Source of the DNA: Rhodobiaceae bacterium
GTDB lineage: Bacteria; Pseudomonadota; Alphaproteobacteria; Parvibaculales; Parvibaculaceae
Length of the DNA stretch: 64,000 nucleotides
Direction of reading: 5' to 3'
NCBI GenBank assembly: GCA_021404525.1
Contig: JAAWWE010000001.1
Coordinates: 620,001 to 684,000 of the forward strand
Part shown: positions 47,441-57,343 of the stretch, in pieces
How the letters are laid out: every line of letters begins with the position of its first letter
How positions within the stretch are numbered: position 1 is the stretch's first letter
The notes under the pieces: model-generated
What the model was told of the DNA's origin: nothing
The model's database searches: none
Seen by the model: the letters and a program-made list of their open reading frames with translations, nothing else
Made by a program: the position numbers and the translations under genes

Positions 47441-48085
47441 TCAGAGGCCAAAGCGAGCCGCTGTCGCGTCCCAAACGGCCCGATGAACGCCGTCGATTTG
47501 TTGGGTTGCGTCAATCACCTTGCAGCGCTCTGGCGCGTCAGTCGCAATGTCAAGGAATGCTTGGCGCAGGGTCTCGTGAAACGCGTGGCCCATCTTTTCA
47601 TAACGGTCTTCACCCTCTCCGCGGGCGCCTGCGCGCGCAAGACCATCGGCGACGGGCAGGTCGAGGATTAGCGTAAGGTCCGGCATGGTGGTCCCGACCA
47701 CAAGGTCGGCGAGTTCTCCGATGACGTCCTTGCCCAGTGCCTGGGCAATACCCTGATAGGCCATGGATGAATCGACAAACCGGTCACAGAGAACCCACGT
47801 GCCGGCCTTTAGCGCCGGTCGTACGACGCGCTCCAGATGGTCGGCCCGGGCGGCAAAGTGAAGGAGAACCTCCGTCATACCGGTCCACCTATCTCCGTCA
47901 CCAGTGACAAGCAGCGACCTAATTTCCTCAGCGCCGGGGGACCCGCCGGGTTCGCGGGTTTGCAGCACAGTGTGGCCGCTCTTCTCTAATGCGTTACCCA
48001 GCAGACGGATCTGAGTTGATTTGCCTGCGCCTTCACCGCCCTCAAATGTAATGAAGCGTCCGGTTTGCGAGCGAGCCGAGGTCAT
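47441..48085 (-). CDS. tmk: Thymidylate kinase
   Basis: The 214-aa enzyme phosphorylates dTMP to dTDP. P-loop FEGGEGAGKSTQIRLL, the DR(Y/F) substrate motif CDRFVDSSMAYQG and the LID region ARGEGEDRYEKMG are visible. It starts 6 bases after the dacC-type gene stop, so the two share a transcript. Confidence 0.97.
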   Translation of the reverse strand: MTSARSQTGRFITFEGGEGAGKSTQIRLLGNALEKSGHTVLQTREPGGSPGAEEIRSLLVTGDGDRWTGMTEVLLHFAARADHLERVVRPALKAGTWVLCDRFVDSSMAYQGIAQALGKDVIGELADLVVGTTMPDLTLILDLPVADGLARAGARGEGEDRYEKMGHAFHETLRQAFLDIATDAPERCKVIDATQQIDGVHRAVWDATAARFGL

Positions 48086-48091
48086 TGAGCC

Positions 48092-49246
48092 CTATTCGCC
48101 CGTAACCATCTGAAGCAGGGAACTCATAGCGCGCCCAAACAAGCCGATCTGATCGACATTGGCGCCGGCGTAAATCGCGAAGTGTCGTGTAGGCGCATTA
48201 GGCGCTTCAATGGTCAAAGTCCCGACTTCCTGCCCAGCTTTGATGGGAGCAGCAATCGGGCCATCCCAGTTTGCCGAAACTTTCATGTCGCGGCGTGCTG
48301 CACGGGTGAGCGTCAGGCTTACATCTTCTGCGACGACCAGCGGGACAAGATCATAGACACCCTGCCAAACTTCGGCATTTTCCACGACATCACCGGCAGC
48401 GTAGAGATCATAGGTTTTGAATTCCCGGAAACCCCAGCGTAGGAGTTTTTCGCTTTCTTCGGACCGCTCGCGCTCTGATGTCAGGCCGTTGATCACCATG
48501 ATGAGGCGGCGGCCATTCTGTTCGCCGGACGCTACCAGCCCGTAGCCTGATGCTTCCGTGTGACCCGTTTTGAGGCCGTCCACGTTCAAGTTCATATAGA
48601 GCAGCGGATTCCTGTTCGATTGCGTAATGCCGTTCCAGGTGAATTCCCGCTCAGCGTAGTAAGGGTAATAATCGCTCAGATCATAAATCAGGTGCCGTGC
48701 AAGTTGGGCAAGTTCCCGCGCAGTCATCCTGTGTTCAGGATGCGGCCAGCCCGTCGAGTTCCGGAATTCGGCTTGTGCGAGACCAAGTTCTCGGCCTCGA
48801 CGTGTCATCTCTTCGGCAAAAGCTTCCTCGGATCCGCTCATGCCTTCAGCGATCGCAATACACGCATCATTGCCTGACTGAACGATCACCCCTCGGATCA
48901 AGTCCTCGACCGGGATACGCGAGTTTACTTCAGCGAACATGGTGGACGATCCAGACGCAGCACCGCCGCGGCGCCAGGCGTTTTCACTGATGCTCATTGT
49001 GTCGGTGAGGCTGAGACGCCCTTCCTTAAGGGCCTCGAACAACAGCGTCATGGTCATGAGCTTTGTCATGCTGGCCGGTGCCATCAGAACATCGCCCTCT
49101 TTCTCATAGAGAATGTCGCCGGTCTCGCCATCCATCAGGACGGCGTAGGTGGCTTTGGTTTCAAAGCCCGCCCCTGTGGCTGCTGTGAAGGATCCTGCGA
49201 CGAAAAGCAGAGCGATAATGCTATGAGAAATAAGACGAACGATCAT
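48092..49246 (-). CDS. D-alanyl-D-alanine carboxypeptidase (DacC/PBP5-like)
   Basis: The 384-aa protein starts with a signal peptide (VRLISHSIIALLFVAGSFTA) and has all penicillin-binding motifs of class C PBPs: SxxK in APASMTKLM, SxN in VQSGNDACIAIAEG, and KTG in GLKTGHTEASGYGLVASG. A C-terminal beta-rich domain follows. It trims the terminal D-Ala of peptidoglycan stem peptides. It sits between rlpA and tmk, an order common in the class. The start follows a 53-base gap from rlpA. Confidence 0.95.
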   Translation of the reverse strand: MIVRLISHSIIALLFVAGSFTAATGAGFETKATYAVLMDGETGDILYEKEGDVLMAPASMTKLMTMTLLFEALKEGRLSLTDTMSISENAWRRGGAASGSSTMFAEVNSRIPVEDLIRGVIVQSGNDACIAIAEGMSGSEEAFAEEMTRRGRELGLAQAEFRNSTGWPHPEHRMTARELAQLARHLIYDLSDYYPYYAEREFTWNGITQSNRNPLLYMNLNVDGLKTGHTEASGYGLVASGEQNGRRLIMVINGLTSERERSEESEKLLRWGFREFKTYDLYAAGDVVENAEVWQGVYDLVPLVVAEDVSLTLTRAARRDMKVSANWDGPIAAPIKAGQEVGTLTIEAPNAPTRHFAIYAGANVDQIGLFGRAMSSLLQMVTGE

Positions 49247-49299
49247 GTGACTCTTCAGATTTGGGTGTTAAGGCGCACACGCTATCAGCGCGCCAGCCA

Positions 49300-50346
49300 T
49301 TATTCGATGACAACTCTGGCGTTTGTGTGACCACGCCCTGTTATTTGTTGCAACATGCTGTTGGCCGCCTGTGGATCCTGCAGCGGACCGACACGGACGC
49401 GGTAAAGCTCGGTCCCATTCACATTGATTGGGTTCACATCCACAGGCCCAAGGTCAGACAGTTGGATCTTGAGCGCCTCAGCATTGGCCTGATTGGCAAA
49501 AGCACCTGCCTGCACATAGGTGCCGGGCAGCACGGGGGCTGCGACATTGGATGAGGGCGCAGGCGCAGATTGTGCAGGCGTGTCCGGGATCGGTGCCATA
49601 TCTGTCGGAAGCAATGTGCCAGCCGCTGCACTTGCCGGATAGGTCGGCGTAAGCGAGGCAACCTGCACAGCTTCGGTAGGAGCTGCGATCACAGTGTCAC
49701 GATCTGAGGCTTGTTGACGCGGTGGTGCGGTAAAACCACTTTCCGCCACGACAGATTGAACGTCTGGAACGTCGCCGTCCAACGGAGCACGCCGCAGATA
49801 CTGAACCCGAACTTGTGTTGTTCCTTGTTTTATGAATCCCAAAAGTTCAGCCGACCGTCTCGAAAGATCAATTTCCCGATCGGCAGCAAACGGGCCTCGG
49901 TCGTTAATCCGAACAACGAGCGACCGCCCGTTTTCGAGGTTTGTCACCCGTGCATAGATCGGCATGGGCAGCGTAGGATGCGCGGCAGTTACGAGGTTCT
50001 GATCAAACACTTCGCCATTGGCTGTTGGCTTGCCGTGGAAATTCGGCCCATACCAGGAAGCGATACCCTTCTGATCGTAGTTTTCATCCTCAGCCGGGTA
50101 ATACCACTGACCATCAATTTTGTAGGGATTGCCGACTTTATAGACGCCACCACCCGTGCCCTGCCCCAGTGACTTGGCGACATGTGCGCCCAGTTGTGCC
50201 TCCGCGCATCCAGCCGCTATCAACGGGCTCATTAACAAGCCGATGACCGAAGACAACCGGCGGCGCGATGAACTTTTTCGGCGCGACAGGGCTGGTACAT
50301 CCTGGCCGGCATCACATGATGTATCGATGGCTTTCTGATTGTCCAT
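49300..50346 (-). CDS. rlpA: RlpA-family septal-ring lytic transglycosylase with SPOR domain
   Basis: The 348-aa lipoprotein has a basic N-terminus, a hydrophobic stretch and a lipobox ending at Cys47 (LIAAGC). The double-psi beta-barrel domain is clear: GIASWYGPNFHGKPTANGEVFDQ, TAAHPTLPMP and NDRGPFAADREIDLSRRSAE, including catalytic Asp/His region residues. The C-terminus (PGTYVQAGAFANQANAEALK ...) is a SPOR domain that binds denuded glycan at the septum. Upstream AGGTAGGGCAG gives a modest ribosome binding site. Confidence 0.95.
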   Translation of the reverse strand: MDNQKAIDTSCDAGQDVPALSRRKSSSRRRLSSVIGLLMSPLIAAGCAEAQLGAHVAKSLGQGTGGGVYKVGNPYKIDGQWYYPAEDENYDQKGIASWYGPNFHGKPTANGEVFDQNLVTAAHPTLPMPIYARVTNLENGRSLVVRINDRGPFAADREIDLSRRSAELLGFIKQGTTQVRVQYLRRAPLDGDVPDVQSVVAESGFTAPPRQQASDRDTVIAAPTEAVQVASLTPTYPASAAAGTLLPTDMAPIPDTPAQSAPAPSSNVAAPVLPGTYVQAGAFANQANAEALKIQLSDLGPVDVNPINVNGTELYRVRVGPLQDPQAANSMLQQITGRGHTNARVVIE

Positions 50347-50565
50347 GTTCTGCCCTACCTGCGTTTTGTCGAATCAGGTCAAATCCTCTGAATTCCCTTA
50401 TACCGCTGCTAATATGCGGACGCCATGAAACTCAGTCTGCCGGAACGGGGGCTCATTGCGCCTCTCGCCGTGGGACGTCAGTATGGCGCCGCAAAAACAG
50501 CTCATTTGGGACGCTTCAATTGTGTCCCGCCACGTACGAACAAAATCTTTACGAGAGATCAAGAA

Positions 50566-51900
50566 GTGACCCATCCAACACCCTCTCTGACCCGCTCCCT
50601 GGTGAGCTTGATCCGTTCAAAACCGGTGACCGAGGCGGACCTATCTGCTGCGGCCCTGTTTGTTCTGGATGCGATTGCGAATACTTGCGCGGGCCAGAAC
50701 TCGAGCCCCGGCCGAGTATTGCTCGGTTGGAATGGTGCAGATGGTGCTGCAAACATCCAGCCAGATACGGGAAAACGCGCATTCCTTCTGGGGGCACTGA
50801 CGCACATCCTGGAGACAGACGACCTACACCGCGAATCCGTTGTGCACCCCGGCTGCGTGGTGGTGCCACCTGCCTGGGTCTTGGCCGCGAAACGGGGCAT
50901 TGGTGGCCGCGCATTTCTGACGTCTGTGCTCCACGGATTTGAGGCGACGACCCGTGTGGGCATGGCAGTCGGAGCGGAGCACTACAAGATTTGGCACAAT
51001 ACGGCGACCTGCGGTCCCTTTGGGGCCGCGATGGCATCTGCCGCCCTCCTCGGCTTGGATGACGAAGAGGCAACCCATGCGCTCGGCAACGCAGGCAGCC
51101 AGGCAGCGGGGCTCTGGGAGTTTCTCGAAACGGGGGCGATGACCAAGCACCTGCACGCCGGTCATGCGGCAGAAGCGGGCGTGCGTGCTGCCGAACTTGC
51201 ACAGCACGGGTTCACAGGACCACCAAATATTCTTGAGGGTGAGAAAGGCTTCTTCAAAGCAGCCTGTCCTGACGCTGATCCTTCCGCCGTCCTCGACGAT
51301 GCAGACGCGCCCTGGCAGCTGACGACGACATCCATCAAACCATGGCCCTCCTGCCGGCATACGCATCCGGCTATTGATGCCGCGCAGACGATCCGCACAA
51401 AGCTGAAGGAACGAGGTCAAACGCTCACCGATGACATGATTGAGACAGTCGAAGTCGGTGTCTATCAAGCCGCTATTGATGTCTGTGATCGGGTTAGTCC
51501 AACAACGGAGTATGAAGCCAAGTTTTCACTGCACCACACCGTTGCCGCGGGACTGTTGAGTGATCAGGTGGATTTCGCAGCATTTAGAGAGCAGGCGCGA
51601 GCGGATCTTGGATCGGCTAGGACAAAAGTAAGACCATCCCTACAAGAACCCTATGCCTCTTCCTATCCTAAGTCTTGGGGGAGTTCGGTAAGCCTGACAC
51701 TGACATCAGGTGAGACAATTACTGAGACGCGAACCAATGCCAAGGGTGATCCTGAAGCAGCGCTGACGCGAGACGAGATGATCGACAAGGCGACCATGTT
51801 ATTGGATCACGCGCGCATGCCAGAGCCAGCCCGGTTCATCGAAGCCGTATTGACGCTTGCCGATGACGGCGACCTGCCTGCCCTGCCTGAAGGGCTTTAG
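50566..51900 (+). CDS. MmgE/PrpD family protein
   Basis: The 444-aa protein is homologous to the MmgE/PrpD (2-methylcitrate dehydratase-like) family: FVLDAIANTCAGQNSSPG, GALTHILETDDLHRESVVHPG in two stretches, LHGFEATTRVG, and KPWPSCRHTHPAIDAA with the active-site Cys/His. The exact substrate cannot be given, as the family covers several dehydratases and isomerases. I chose GTG 50566, where homology begins; an ATG at 50425 would add 47 unconserved residues. Confidence 0.85.
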   Translation: MTHPTPSLTRSLVSLIRSKPVTEADLSAAALFVLDAIANTCAGQNSSPGRVLLGWNGADGAANIQPDTGKRAFLLGALTHILETDDLHRESVVHPGCVVVPPAWVLAAKRGIGGRAFLTSVLHGFEATTRVGMAVGAEHYKIWHNTATCGPFGAAMASAALLGLDDEEATHALGNAGSQAAGLWEFLETGAMTKHLHAGHAAEAGVRAAELAQHGFTGPPNILEGEKGFFKAACPDADPSAVLDDADAPWQLTTTSIKPWPSCRHTHPAIDAAQTIRTKLKERGQTLTDDMIETVEVGVYQAAIDVCDRVSPTTEYEAKFSLHHTVAAGLLSDQVDFAAFREQARADLGSARTKVRPSLQEPYASSYPKSWGSSVSLTLTSGETITETRTNAKGDPEAALTRDEMIDKATMLLDHARMPEPARFIEAVLTLADDGDLPALPEGL

Positions 51901-51931
51901 GCTATAAGGATCTCTAGAGTTTGAGCTGTCG

Positions 51932-52198
51932 TTAGACGGCGACGTAGCTCAGATAGGCTTGTGCAGCAGCACCGACAAGAACAGAGCCCCAAATCCAACT
52001 GGTACGGAAGAGAAATCCGCTTTTCTGTTTCGCTTCGGGTGCAGGGGGTGTTTCGGCGCTGGCTTCTTCGGTTTCAACGGGCGCTGGAGCGACAGGCGCT
52101 GGCATTCTGTATTCGCGCAGGCCAGCAATAAAAATCCCAGTGCCCAAAAAGAGCATAATGATTGCCGGTACCCACCACTGCGTAAAATCGATCGCCAT
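51932..52198 (-). CDS. Small two-helix membrane protein of unknown function
   Basis: The 88-aa protein has a hydrophobic segment near the start (WWVPAIIMLFLGTGIFIAGL), a proline/alanine/glutamate-rich middle (PAPVAPAPVETEEASAETPP) and a second membrane segment at the end (SWIWGSVLVGAAAQAYLSYV). ATG 52198 has GGTGGAG just upstream. It is convergent with the MmgE/PrpD gene (31-base gap). No family recognised. Confidence 0.7.
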   Translation of the reverse strand: MAIDFTQWWVPAIIMLFLGTGIFIAGLREYRMPAPVAPAPVETEEASAETPPAPEAKQKSGFLFRTSWIWGSVLVGAAAQAYLSYVAV

Positions 52199-52335
52199 AA
52201 ACTCCACCCAACTCGTTCTTTATTACAGCGCCCCCTGACGCCGGTCTGTTGCGGCGCATTGTGGCAAACTGCGGGAAACTTGGCAAAGTCCATTTCTTAC
52301 AGGTTTATTCACACGATAAGCGCAAAATCCCTACC

Positions 52336-52380
52336 GTTAACCTTGTTTCCCTCGGTTTTGACTAAGCCAGTTTAACCATT
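52336..52380 (+). promoter_or_regulatory. Possible CtrA-type sites upstream of the 119-aa gene
   Basis: GTTAACC (52336-52342) and TTAACCAT (52372-52379) lie 24 to 68 bases before the start at 52404. TTAACCAT matches the half-site used by the CtrA cell-cycle regulator in Caulobacter. The full TTAA-N7-TTAA site is not present, so this is a weak guess. Confidence 0.25.
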
Positions 52381-52403
52381 AGCGCCGAACGGACAGATTC
52401 ACC

Positions 52404-52763
52404 ATGCCGCATGAAAAACGTGAAATCGTCTTTTCAATGAACGAATTTTTGGAAGCGTTGATGCGCTACAACGAAATGCGCGGCGGTATTCGGTATCGCG
52501 CGCCCCAGATCAGGGCTGTGGGGGTCGATAAGACCGGCTCGGGATCAACAGAACTGACTTTCGACGATGAAGAGACCATCAGTTTCACAGAAACCGACAT
52601 CGTTGCCTCCCTCATTGCTTACTGCATCGAGAATAAAGTGCCTTTGCCCGCAAGGGCCGGCAAACGCGTCGTCGTGACCGACACCGGCGTTGAACTGGCA
52701 ATCGAGAGCAAGACGGATTGGGTCCAGCCAGTTCCGCTCCCCATAAGCGAAATCCGGCGCTAG
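52404..52763 (+). CDS. Hypothetical protein, 119 aa
   Basis: This soluble protein starts MPHEKREIVFSMNEFLEALMRYNE and has an alternating beta-like core (TELTFDDEETISFTETDIVASLIAYC) and ends PVPLPISEIRR. No family recognised. Its codon use resembles the neighbouring core genes, and 102 bases of the upstream gap could hold a promoter with CtrA-type half-sites. It precedes the tRNA-Ser gene by about 130 bases. Confidence 0.65.
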   Translation: MPHEKREIVFSMNEFLEALMRYNEMRGGIRYRAPQIRAVGVDKTGSGSTELTFDDEETISFTETDIVASLIAYCIENKVPLPARAGKRVVVTDTGVELAIESKTDWVQPVPLPISEIRR

Positions 52764-52821
52764 ACATTTGATGAAGCTTTCTTTTGTGCACAGGCGAGAT
52801 ATTTGCTAAATGGACGTCGCG

Positions 52822-52837
52822 CCGGGACAAATCCCGG
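52822..52837. repeat. Short hairpin after the 119-aa gene
   Basis: CCGGGA (52822-52827) pairs with TCCCGG (52832-52837) round a four-base loop. It lies 59 bases after the stop codon and 56 before tRNA-Ser. It has no T-tract, so a terminator role is uncertain. Confidence 0.35.
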
Positions 52838-52892
52838 TGAGTCGGCTGGAGCATTTCAGTAGAAGTGCCAAAAAATGACAGCCAACCCCTGC

Positions 52893-52982
52893 GGAGGGGT
52901 GCGAGAGTGGTTGAATCGACCGGTCTTGAAAACCGGCAGGCGTGCAAGCGTCTCGTGGGTTCGAATCCCACCCCCTCCGCCA
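52893..52982 (+). tRNA. tRNA-Ser (anticodon UGA)
   Basis: A full class II tRNA of 90 bases. Acceptor stem GGAGGGG pairs with CCCCTCC, the anticodon stem CCGGT/ACCGG encloses CTTGAAA with anticodon TGA at 52927-52929, a long variable arm follows, and the T arm GTGGG-TTCGAAT-CCCAC is perfect. The discriminator is G and CCA is encoded (52980-52982). It reads UCA (and other UCN) codons. Confidence 0.97.
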
Positions 52983-53017
52983 CCTACCTGCCCGCTATTG
53001 GCCTCGCTCTTCAGGCG

Positions 53018-53057
53018 CAGATCGCGCCAAAAACCTGCAGATCACGCCAGAACCTCC
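53018..53057 (+). repeat. Imperfect 20-bp tandem repeat downstream of tRNA-Ser
   Basis: Two adjacent 20-base units (53018-53037 and 53038-53057) both start CAGATC and then read GCGCC or ACGCC followed by an A-rich part. They lie 35 bases past the tRNA end and outside any gene. It may be a chance duplication; no target-site or att sequence is seen. Confidence 0.4.
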
Positions 53058-53129
53058 CCACTGGCATTGGCATGCGGAATGGATCGACCCATCTTGTTGT
53101 GAGACAGCATCAGGTGAGGGAGAGCCAAC

Positions 53130-54161
53130 ATGTCCATTGCAGATACAACCGTCCTCGTTACAGGGGCGTCGGGGTACATCGCCCAGCAGGTGATCCTGGC
53201 GTTGCTTGCGAAGGGATACAAAGTCCGCGGAACAGTCCGCTCCCTCGACAAAGGACCGGCCTTGAAAGAACTGCTCGCCACGGAGGACCCGCGCGCCAAT
53301 GAGATTGAGCTCTTCGCCGCCGATCTGACCTCAGACGCCGGATGGGATGAAGCGACCGCAGGATGTACTTATGTCCATCATGTAGCGTCCCCTATCCCGG
53401 CTGAATTGCCGAAGGATCCGAATGACCTAATCGACCCGGCGCGCGATGGTGCGCTGAGAGCCCTCAGAGCCGCAAAGAAAGCAGGGGTTAAACGGGTTGT
53501 TCTGACCTCGTCAGTTGCAGCGGTTGGTTATGGCTATAAGAGATTGCCTCTACTATTGACGGAAGAAAACTGGTCAGATCCCGATTACCTGAAGGACAAC
53601 ACAGCCTATACCCGCTCGAAAGCAATCGCGGAGAAAGCCGCCTGGGAGTATGTGAACGGTGAAGGCGCCGGACTGGAATTGGCAACGGTCAACCCATCTG
53701 CAGTTCTGGGACCTGTCCTGAGCGGTGACTTTTCAGCGTCGCTCGAAATCCTGACACTCCTTATGAATGGGTCACTGCCGGCAACGCCCAAACTTGGATA
53801 TCAGATTGTAGATGTGCGCGACGTCGCTGCTACCCATGTTGCGGCGATGGAAACACCAGAAGCAGCTGGTGAGCGTTTCGTGGCTGGGAGCGACTTCCAA
53901 TGGTTCCAGGACATCGCGACGACTCTGCGCGAGGAATATCCGGACTATGCCAAAAAGGTACCTCGCCGCTCGCTGCCGAGCTTCCTCATTCCTCTGCTCG
54001 CCATCTTCAATCCGGTGTTAAAACAAATTCTACCTGAGCTCGACAAAAAGCGCGTGGCGTCCAACGAAAAGGCTCAGCGTATGCTGGGCATCACATTCCG
54101 GCCCGCAGTCGAGTCGATCAAAGCAGGTGCGGAGTCCCTTATCGCCCACAAGGTTGTTTGA
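53130..54161 (+). CDS. NAD(P)-dependent extended SDR reductase (dihydroflavonol reductase/epimerase type)
   Basis: The 343-aa protein has the extended-SDR nucleotide motif VLVTGASGYIAQQVILALL, VLTSSVAAVG and the YxxxK catalytic pair in YTRSKAIAEKAAWEY. The overall form resembles DFR-like reductases of aldehydes and ketones (for instance YliI-type or Gre2-type). Substrate unknown. A GGGAG ribosome binding site lies before ATG 53130. Confidence 0.9.
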   Translation: MSIADTTVLVTGASGYIAQQVILALLAKGYKVRGTVRSLDKGPALKELLATEDPRANEIELFAADLTSDAGWDEATAGCTYVHHVASPIPAELPKDPNDLIDPARDGALRALRAAKKAGVKRVVLTSSVAAVGYGYKRLPLLLTEENWSDPDYLKDNTAYTRSKAIAEKAAWEYVNGEGAGLELATVNPSAVLGPVLSGDFSASLEILTLLMNGSLPATPKLGYQIVDVRDVAATHVAAMETPEAAGERFVAGSDFQWFQDIATTLREEYPDYAKKVPRRSLPSFLIPLLAIFNPVLKQILPELDKKRVASNEKAQRMLGITFRPAVESIKAGAESLIAHKVV

Positions 54162-54193
54162 GCCTCTTTTTGCAGAAATTTGCCCCCCGCCCC

Positions 54194-54222
54194 TTGTTAG
54201 AATAATTCTAAGTTGCTATATC
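54194..54222 (+). promoter_or_regulatory. Candidate sigma-70 promoter of katG
   Basis: TTGTTA (54194-54199) and TATATC (54217-54222) are 17 bases apart, each matching four of six consensus bases. Transcription would begin near 54229, about 45 bases before the katG start. The first palindrome (54196-54212) covers the spacer, and the second (54227-54243) covers the start site, the layout of a repressor-controlled promoter. Confidence 0.5.
54196..54212. promoter_or_regulatory. Irr/Fur-family-type palindrome 1 upstream of katG
   Basis: TTAGAA-TAA-TTCTAA is a perfect inverted repeat. It fits the core of the Irr iron-control element TTTAGAA-N3-TTCTAAA known in Rhizobiales and also matches the PerR box TTATAATNATTATAA at 12 of 14 defined positions. 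It overlaps the -35 box and occupies the spacer. Confidence 0.6.
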
Positions 54223-54226
54223 TCTG

Positions 54227-56469
<2,243 letters not shown>

Positions 56470-56514
56470 GTGAGATGAGGTCAGGCGCAACCAGTCTGAC
56501 CGGACACAATCGAC

Positions 56515-56542
56515 AAAGGCCGCGGCTTAGCTGCGGCCTTTT
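56515..56542 (+). terminator. Intrinsic terminator after katG
   Basis: AAAGGCCGC (56515-56523) and GCGGCCTTT (56533-56541) form a perfect 9-bp stem with a 9-base loop, followed by T-rich sequence. It starts 45 bases after the katG stop and ends the katG transcript before the sulfotransferase gene. Confidence 0.85.
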
Positions 56543-56593
56543 ACTTTGTCGATCCCCTTGCGTGCTTAGTGGAATGGCACATACGCTGACGCC

Positions 56594-57343
56594 ATGTCTG
56601 GCTTTCGGTCAATCATTCTCTGTGCCAATCCGCGAAGCGGAAGCACAATGCTCTGCGACTTGATGTCTGGAACCGGTGTGCTCGGCCGACCCGCATCCTT
56701 CTATCGTCCAGAGTCGATCCCCGATAGGGCCGCACAGTTGGGTATCAATCATGAGCCAGGTTCAGAAGAATTTGAAAGACCCTACCTGGCGGCGATCCGA
56801 AAGGAAGGCAGCGATGCAACCGGCACCTTCGGCCTCCGCCTCATGTGGGAGACTATCGAGGATCTGAGAGACCGCCTCTCGCCCCTCTTCCCTGATCAGC
56901 AAAACGACGCTGACTTGTTCGAATGCGCCTTCGGTCATCCCCTATACATCCACCTTGTTCGCGAGGACAAAGTTGCGCAGGCCGTCTCCCTTGTTCGAGC
57001 AAAACAAAGTGGCCAATGGCACCTTGCATCTGACGGAACTGTCCGCCAGGGGGCCATGGACCCCTCGCCTATCACCTATGATGTACAGGCTATTGAGCAG
57101 GAAATCGCATCGCTCTCTAGTGATGACGCGGCCTGGGAAAAATGGTTTGCAGCGCAGCGCCTATCACCCGTGCAAGTTACCTATGAGGAGCTTGCGAACA
57201 GTCCAGCGGCTGTGATTGCGGCGCTTCTAAGAGCGTTGGGGTGTGATCCCACGATTGCTCAGAGTGTCGCACCTTTGACATCTAAGATGGCCGATGATGA
57301 AAGTCGACAGTGGGCCGACAGATACCGACAAGGTTCTCACTAG
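56594..57343 (+). CDS. Stf0-family sulfotransferase
   Basis: The 249-aa protein has the PAPS-binding 5'-phosphosulfate loop in NPRSGSTMLCDLM and the HLVREDKVAQAVSLVRAKQSG segment that holds the 3'-phosphate-binding Arg and Ser of Stf0. Stf0 enzymes sulfate carbohydrates such as trehalose; the substrate here is unknown. The last codon and stop share four bases (CTAG) with the convergent helicase gene. There is no strong ribosome binding site before ATG 56594. Confidence 0.88.
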   Translation: MSGFRSIILCANPRSGSTMLCDLMSGTGVLGRPASFYRPESIPDRAAQLGINHEPGSEEFERPYLAAIRKEGSDATGTFGLRLMWETIEDLRDRLSPLFPDQQNDADLFECAFGHPLYIHLVREDKVAQAVSLVRAKQSGQWHLASDGTVRQGAMDPSPITYDVQAIEQEIASLSSDDAAWEKWFAAQRLSPVQVTYEELANSPAAVIAALLRALGCDPTIAQSVAPLTSKMADDESRQWADRYRQGSH

